Shown piece by piece: positions 60,113 to 64,000 of a stretch of 64,000 nt of DNA; positions within the stretch are counted from its first letter, which is position 1; each line of letters opens with the position of its first letter. This DNA comes from JAWWOW01 sp033851265 (GTDB lineage Bacteria > Actinomycetota > Actinomycetes > JAWWOW01), in NCBI GenBank assembly GCA_033851265.1, contig JAWWOW010000006.1:434001-498000 (forward strand). Reading direction: 5' to 3'. The notes below the pieces were generated by a model. It saw nothing but the letters and a program-made list of their open reading frames with translations. It was not told where the DNA came from and ran no database searches. Made by a program: the position numbers and the translations under genes.

Positions 60113-61269
60113 GCCGCATCGAAGATGTCCTGCGCGATGCGCTCGGCGATGCACCTCACCCGCCCACAACGCAGCCACCCCTGCGCCAGCTGGAACAAGA
60201 GATCGGTCGTGCTCGGCGGCGCCGCCGCTCGGCCGTTGTGCTCGCCGTCCTGGCCGTGGTCACGGTTGCGACCGTCCTACCGACTGTCTTCTTGCAGTCG
60301 TCTAGTGACAAGTCGGTCCCGGTTGGTCCGGTGCCCCCTGGACCCGGCAGAGAGCCGCCTGCGCTGCGTGATCTGGGCGCAGTGAACCCGCGCGCGATCG
60401 CGCCAGATGCGTCCGTCCTCTACTACCTCGGTGACGAGGCGCCGACGAATCCGTGGTTCATCACTCGGATCGACCCGGCGACGGGGAAGGACTCGCGACT
60501 CGTGCAGGAGTTGCCAGACCCGCTGTCCCATCTCGCGGTCGGGCTCGGACGAGTGTGGGCGTTCGGTGGCGGCGACGGTGCGTACTCCGACCTCAGCCGG
60601 ATCCTGGTGTTCGACCAGGCGACGGGACGTCAGATCGACAAGGTCACCGTTCACACGCCAGCGGCGCCGTACGCCGTGGCATTCGCACAGGGGTCTGCGT
60701 GGCTGACCATGTCGGTCCTCGGCGAGGTGTGGCGACTCACACCGGCGCCGCCGGGAACGCCGATGCGGATCGAGCACATCAAGGTTGCCGGTCAGCCGAC
60801 GGACATCGTCGCGACCGAGTCGGGTTATCTGTGGATCCGGCAGTCGCTGAAGCACAGTTGGGTGCGGCTCATTCCGACGCGGAACGGCAGCGGGCACCTG
60901 TCCGCTGTTGTGTCGTGGGACGGCCCCATGCTCAGTGCGGCTGGAGGCAATCAGATCTGGACTCGCGAAGGGTCACGATTGATCGCGCTCACGCCAGCGT
61001 TGCTGGCACAGGGGATTTCCGTGGCGGCGGGTGCCCGGCTCGATCTCGGTGAGGCACCGGTTGCGGCCGCGCAGACGCCGGACGGACTGTGGGCGGCGAC
61101 CGCGAACAACATCTATTGGTTCACTGCGTCGTCGTTGCGCAATGGTGACCCGAAGCCGGCCTACACGATCAGTTCCAAGGGTGCGGTGCTCGGGCTCGCG
61201 GCAGTGGGCCGCGGCCTGGTGATCCATGACAGCGACGGTCGGCTCTACTACTGGGATCCGCGGGGCTAG
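60109..61269 (+). CDS. Single-pass membrane beta-propeller protein, sigma partner
   Basis: A 386-aa protein: N-terminal cytoplasmic helix (MSRIEDVLRDALGDA; LRQLEQEIGRARRRRR), one membrane helix (SAVVLAVLAVVTVATVLPTV), then an extracellular beta-propeller-like domain made of repeats with W-A-F-G, A-W-L-T, L-W-I-R, I-W-T-R and L-W-A-A-T (VGLGRVWAFGGGDG, FAQGSAWLTMSVLG). The coupling to an ECF sigma gene (GTGA) and this topology suggest a membrane anti-sigma factor or signal sensor. No zinc-binding anti-sigma motif (HxxxCxxC) is present, so the mechanism is open. Confidence 0.8.
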   Translation: MSRIEDVLRDALGDAPHPPTTQPPLRQLEQEIGRARRRRRSAVVLAVLAVVTVATVLPTVFLQSSSDKSVPVGPVPPGPGREPPALRDLGAVNPRAIAPDASVLYYLGDEAPTNPWFITRIDPATGKDSRLVQELPDPLSHLAVGLGRVWAFGGGDGAYSDLSRILVFDQATGRQIDKVTVHTPAAPYAVAFAQGSAWLTMSVLGEVWRLTPAPPGTPMRIEHIKVAGQPTDIVATESGYLWIRQSLKHSWVRLIPTRNGSGHLSAVVSWDGPMLSAAGGNQIWTREGSRLIALTPALLAQGISVAAGARLDLGEAPVAAAQTPDGLWAATANNIYWFTASSLRNGDPKPAYTISSKGAVLGLAAVGRGLVIHDSDGRLYYWDPRG

Positions 61270-61279
61270 ATTTGTTGGC

Positions 61280-61801
61280 ATGCCGCAGCCCAATGACGCC
61301 GAGCAGGCCGTCCTCGAGGAGCGCCGTGCCGAGCTGCGCAAGCGCTACCTCAAACCGGCCAGCGAGCGACCGCAGTCCAACGCCCGCGGCATCCATCACG
61401 CGGCACTGATCTGCAGCGACGTCGAGCGGACGATCGAGTTCTACCAAGGGCTGCTCGGGTTCCCGCTGATCGAGCTGGTCGAGAACCGCGACTACCCCGG
61501 CTCATCACACTTCTTCTTCGACCTCGGCAACAAGACGTTGCTCGGCTTCTTCGACTTCCCCGGCCTCGGGCTCAAGGAAGCCGAGGAGCGCATCGGCACC
61601 GTTCAGCACATCGCGATCGGCGTACCTCCCGACAAGCACGCGGAGCTGCGCACGAAGCTCGACGACGCCGGCATCCCGTACGACGGCCCGCAGCGCGGCA
61701 TCCCGGAGTCGATCTACCTCCGCGATCCCGACGGCATCGGCATCGAGCTGCTGAGCGACGACCTCATGTTCTTCGGCGGCCACTGGCTGGACCAGGACTG
61801 A
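61280..61801 (+). CDS. VOC-superfamily (glyoxalase/dioxygenase-fold) protein
   Basis: A 173-aa vicinal-oxygen-chelate protein with an N-terminal helical extension. Metal ligands appear as IHHAALICSDVERTIEFYQG (first His), QHIAIGVPP (second) and DPDGIGIELLS (Glu). The YPGSSHFFFDLGNKTLLGFF segment is like 2,4-dihydroxyhept-2-ene or catechol dioxygenase relatives, but the substrate is unknown. ATG 61280 lies 10 bp after the propeller gene. Confidence 0.86.
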   Translation: MPQPNDAEQAVLEERRAELRKRYLKPASERPQSNARGIHHAALICSDVERTIEFYQGLLGFPLIELVENRDYPGSSHFFFDLGNKTLLGFFDFPGLGLKEAEERIGTVQHIAIGVPPDKHAELRTKLDDAGIPYDGPQRGIPESIYLRDPDGIGIELLSDDLMFFGGHWLDQD

Positions 61802-61806
61802 CGGGC

Positions 61807-62172
61807 ATGACGACGACGTTTGAGCGAGTTCGGCGCCAGTGGTGCGCCGTACTCCTCGCCGGCGTCGTCGGCCTGCTCGGGTTCACCGCTCAGGTCGAGC
61901 TGCAGGCAACGCCATCGCCCGGGGGATCGTCAGCGATCCTCACTGCGCCGGCGGCCGGCCAGGTCGTCGCCGCGTTGCGGACCGGCACGGAAGCGATCGC
62001 CACAGCTCCGGTGCAGAAGCCTTCGCTTGTCGGCACGCTCGTCGGTGGCGTCGGCGTACTCGCTCTGCTTCTCTCGTACGCCGTACGCCGTCGTACGCAA
62101 CCGCTGCACCTCGCATTCGCTGCCTATGCACGCCAGCCACGCGCGCCACCCGCTCCCATCGCGTTCGGCTGA
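61807..62172 (+). CDS. Small membrane protein, 121 aa
   Basis: A protein with two hydrophobic segments (CAVLLAGVVGLLGFTAQVEL and LVGTLVGGVGVLALLLSYAV) separated by a polar Ser/Pro/Ala loop (QATPSPGGSSAILTAPAAGQ), and a proline-rich basic tail (YARQPRAPPAPIAFG). Five bases after the VOC gene, so likely co-transcribed. No family recognised; membrane topology is a prediction. Confidence 0.65.
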   Translation: MTTTFERVRRQWCAVLLAGVVGLLGFTAQVELQATPSPGGSSAILTAPAAGQVVAALRTGTEAIATAPVQKPSLVGTLVGGVGVLALLLSYAVRRRTQPLHLAFAAYARQPRAPPAPIAFG

Positions 62173-62226
62173 CCTTCTTTCTCCTCTAGGGCACTCCGGT
62201 GCCCTCCTCACGCATGGGAGCGTGCT

Positions 62227-62394
62227 GTGTCTGTTGTTGCGTCTGCTGTTCTGATGGCCGAAACCGCTACTCGCGCCGAGATCATCGGCATTCTTGGCGT
62301 GCTCGCGTTCTTCGTTGTCCTGGTCGCCATTCCCGTCCTGATCCTGCATCGCGACGAACGTCGGAAGCAGGCTGACGAGGACGAGCGACGCTGA
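62227..62394 (+). CDS. Single-pass small membrane protein, 55 aa
   Basis: GTG 62227 has GGGAG 6 bp upstream. The protein has one strong membrane helix (GILGVLAFFVVLVAIPVLIL) and a highly charged C-terminus (HRDERRKQADEDERR). ATG 62254 is an alternative start. A weak 6-bp hairpin (62189-62204) lies before it and a strong terminator follows. Small tail-anchored proteins like this may stabilise larger membrane complexes; no function is known. Confidence 0.65.
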   Translation: MSVVASAVLMAETATRAEIIGILGVLAFFVVLVAIPVLILHRDERRKQADEDERR

Positions 62395-62418
62395 GTTAGT
62401 CAACGCGGCGAGGCCGGT

Positions 62419-62468
62419 CGTGGTTGTGAATCTGTTTAGGTCAGGACAGCAACAGATTCACAACCACG
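62419..62468. terminator. Bidirectional terminator hairpin
   Basis: A perfect 18-bp inverted repeat, CGTGGTTGTGAATCTGTT and its complement, with a 14-nt loop, between the convergent 55-aa gene and the AbiEi-like gene. The stem is AT-richer than other hairpins here, and its ends provide short T/A runs in both directions. Confidence 0.75.
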
Positions 62469-62480
62469 GCAGCCCGAGCG

Positions 62481-63476
62481 TCAGGCCGCCGCGAGGATGC
62501 GCGGACGGTTGCGCAGCGGGCAGTCATCACGGCACCTCACCCAGATCCCAGGCGGCGGTCCGGTGCGCAAGCCGATCAGGTGTGCGCCTTCATAGTCACG
62601 GAGAACACCGGCCGGGTCGTCGTCGACGCGGCTCGGTGCCATCTCGAGAGCCGCGATGCCGAACCGGACCATCCTCGCCCGACGCTTCTGCGTGGCCTTC
62701 CACAGGTCGGCGTAGATGTGGTACTCGACGGAGTCGATCTCCTGAGCCACGCCAGACTCCTCCGCGTAGGCGTCCGGCATCGCGATGAACCCCTTCGGGC
62801 CCATCAGCGAGCAGTTGTAGTGCAGCTCCGGTAGCACCTTGCTGCTCTTGGTCAGCCGCACGTTCTTGGCCTCCGCTGCTGATCGCGCCCCAGCCACGAT
62901 GTCGCCGAGGGCTTGACGCAGCAGCTTCGACCCGCGCTTCGGTGCCCGCTTGGCCTCAAGAACGAGTTCTTCAACTGTCGCCTTCTTGCGCATGATCGAT
63001 TCGGCCACCAGCGCACGTACGCCATCGAGATCGGTCATCTCCAAGCAAGCATCGACGACGCATCGCGCGGCAAGGGCGACGCGGATGCGCTTGAAGTTGG
63101 TTAGTGCGGCAGCCCGATGGGTCCGCACGAATCGCACCCGGCCCACGCCCGCAAGATGTCGCCGAGTCGTTGCGACCCACACGAGCCCGTCGTTGCTTGT
63201 CTTCTTTAGCCAATACCAGCGGCAGCCGCTCGCCCCCGTGATGAATGCCTCATCGCCGGCGTACAACAGTGCTGCACTGAGGTGCTGCACGTCCGTCGGC
63301 GTTCCGGTGAATGCGCCATACACGCCGGGCAGGATGACCTGATACCGAGCCCCCGCACCGAGTCGCCACGCCAGCGCGGCCTTCGTCATGAACTGCAGCG
63401 CTTGCTTACGAGTCAGCAGCTGGTGCTGGCGGCGGAGCAATTGCTCGAGATTTTCGCCTGGTTCACGAGTTGCCAT
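62481..63476 (-). CDS. Orphan AbiEi-antitoxin-like protein, second copy type
   Basis: A 331-aa protein of the same general class as that at 928-1860. The N-terminal half (LLRRQHQLLTRKQALQFMTK, VILPGVYGAFTGTPTDVQHL) has the AbiEi-like winged-helix pattern. The second half lacks a clear endonuclease core: MPDAYAEESGVAQEIDSVEYHI stands where relatives have D...E-x-D-G-xx-H, so a nuclease activity is unlikely. No toxin gene is adjacent. ATG 63476; the open frame extends upstream without a plausible start. It lies after a bidirectional terminator. Confidence 0.7.
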   Translation of the reverse strand: MATREPGENLEQLLRRQHQLLTRKQALQFMTKAALAWRLGAGARYQVILPGVYGAFTGTPTDVQHLSAALLYAGDEAFITGASGCRWYWLKKTSNDGLVWVATTRRHLAGVGRVRFVRTHRAAALTNFKRIRVALAARCVVDACLEMTDLDGVRALVAESIMRKKATVEELVLEAKRAPKRGSKLLRQALGDIVAGARSAAEAKNVRLTKSSKVLPELHYNCSLMGPKGFIAMPDAYAEESGVAQEIDSVEYHIYADLWKATQKRRARMVRFGIAALEMAPSRVDDDPAGVLRDYEGAHLIGLRTGPPPGIWVRCRDDCPLRNRPRILAAA

Positions 63477-63688
63477 GCACCGACTGTGACGGCACCTCAC
63501 GACACCTTCGACCGGCCATGTATGCGTCTGTGCATGGCGAGGCGGCGGTTCTGCGAGTAGCTGTGCGCATGTCCGGAACCGTTCGACACCCTCGGGCAAG
63601 CACCGCGTCGTTGTCACGTTGGTCCTGCTGGGGCGATGACGGCGTGACAACGATGCGGTGGGAGGCGGCGGCGCTTCAGCGCGCCGGG

Positions 63689-64000
63689 TTAGCCGCCCCA
63701 GCGGAGGTAACCGGCGTACCCGCGTGTCTGGTCGTTCGTCGCGACGCAGCCGGCGGACTCGGGCGTCGGACCGCAGTCCTGCGTGAACGACCCCCACGGG
63801 AAACCGTCGAAGTCCATCGTCGCGCCGATGAAGTCATTGCCCGCGAAGCGCAGCGAGAACGGCGGTGGGAAGTCAAGCTGCTGGTTGCGCCCGAGCGTGA
63901 TGTAGCCCGCGCCTTGCACCCCGTCGCCGAACAGCAGCGGCCGCGACGGGGAGTTGATCCGCCCACTCCAGAACACCGGCCCCGTCCCGGACAACCCAGA
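63689..64000 (-). CDS. C-terminal part of a protein running off the window
   Basis: The frame is open from the window's right edge to TAA at 63689, giving about 103 residues. The visible sequence (LLFGDGVQGAGYITLGRNQQ, FSLRFAGNDFIGATMDFDGF, QDCGPTPESAGCVATNDQTR, GYLRWGG) has two cysteines and looks like an extracellular beta-rich domain. The N-terminal part is outside the window. I do not recognise the family. About 210 bp upstream of its stop, up to the AbiEi-like start, shows nothing else convincing. Confidence 0.55.
   Translation of the reverse strand, partial: SGLSGTGPVFWSGRINSPSRPLLFGDGVQGAGYITLGRNQQLDFPPPFSLRFAGNDFIGATMDFDGFPWGSFTQDCGPTPESAGCVATNDQTRGYAGYLRWGG

Overview
The window is GC-rich, densely coded DNA from an actinobacterium. 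The evidence is the gene content: mycothiol synthesis and use (mshA, mscR), CarD, an HBHA-like protein next to a DUF2516 protein, an RsiG anti-sigma factor, a SigE-family ECF sigma factor, GAF-ANTAR regulators, frequent GTG starts and many 4-bp GTGA/TAATG stop-start overlaps. Two blocks resemble, from memory, conserved mycobacterial neighbourhoods: HTH / hbhA / DUF2516 with mshA / YbjN / gpm (around Rv0474-Rv0489), and lpqE / carD / ispF / cysS / rlmB (around Rv3579c-Rv3584). There is no phage, plasmid, rRNA or CRISPR signal; one tRNA-Thr is present.

Layout. 1-5 kb: sulfate assimilation (end of cysN, a sulfurylase-like/APS-kinase fusion, cysQ), an AbiEi-like orphan, a small 42-aa gene and a Fur-family regulator. 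5-10.5 kb: a secreted three-repeat surface protein, ygfZ, and a DUF4388 protein with a long hexad-repeat helix. 10.7-17 kb: a BKACE enzyme, rsiG, asparaginase, HTH regulator, HBHA-like protein, aldo/keto reductase, membrane proteins and a hydrolase. 17-24.8 kb: AlaX-like editing protein, GNAT, macrodomain, TMEM175-like channel, SDR, mshA, YbjN protein, DM13 protein, gpmA. 24.8-34.7 kb: LpqE-like lipoprotein, UbiA-like enzyme, carD, PIN/TRAM, ispF, two GAF-ANTAR proteins, cysS, rlmB and a SigH-like sigma factor behind a CRP-type palindrome. 34.7-46.6 kb: DUF4442 protein, carboxylate-amine ligase, M20 hydrolase, mscR, tRNA-Thr, PncC/CinA, SDR, DUF3105, lnt-like protein, CDF transporter and lspA. 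46.6-51.1 kb: repeats, a small HTH and a CtaG/cupredoxin-type cluster. 51.1-64 kb: fatty-acid-type enzymes, a glycine-rich secreted protein, an EAL protein, a giant membrane patatin with a SLATT protein, an ECF sigma with a membrane beta-propeller partner, a VOC protein, small membrane proteins, a second AbiEi-like orphan and a truncated gene.

Themes. Sulfur and thiol metabolism recurs (cysN/cysC/cysQ, mshA, mscR). Cyclic-di-GMP is represented by a sensor (RsiG, with both ligand motifs intact) and a standalone EAL phosphodiesterase. Lipoprotein processing (lspA and an Lnt-like protein) lies near several predicted lipoproteins. The best candidates for something undescribed are the membrane patatin/SLATT pair at 55.5-59.4 kb, and a family of imperfect intergenic palindromes, of which four copies occur here, three of them between convergent genes.
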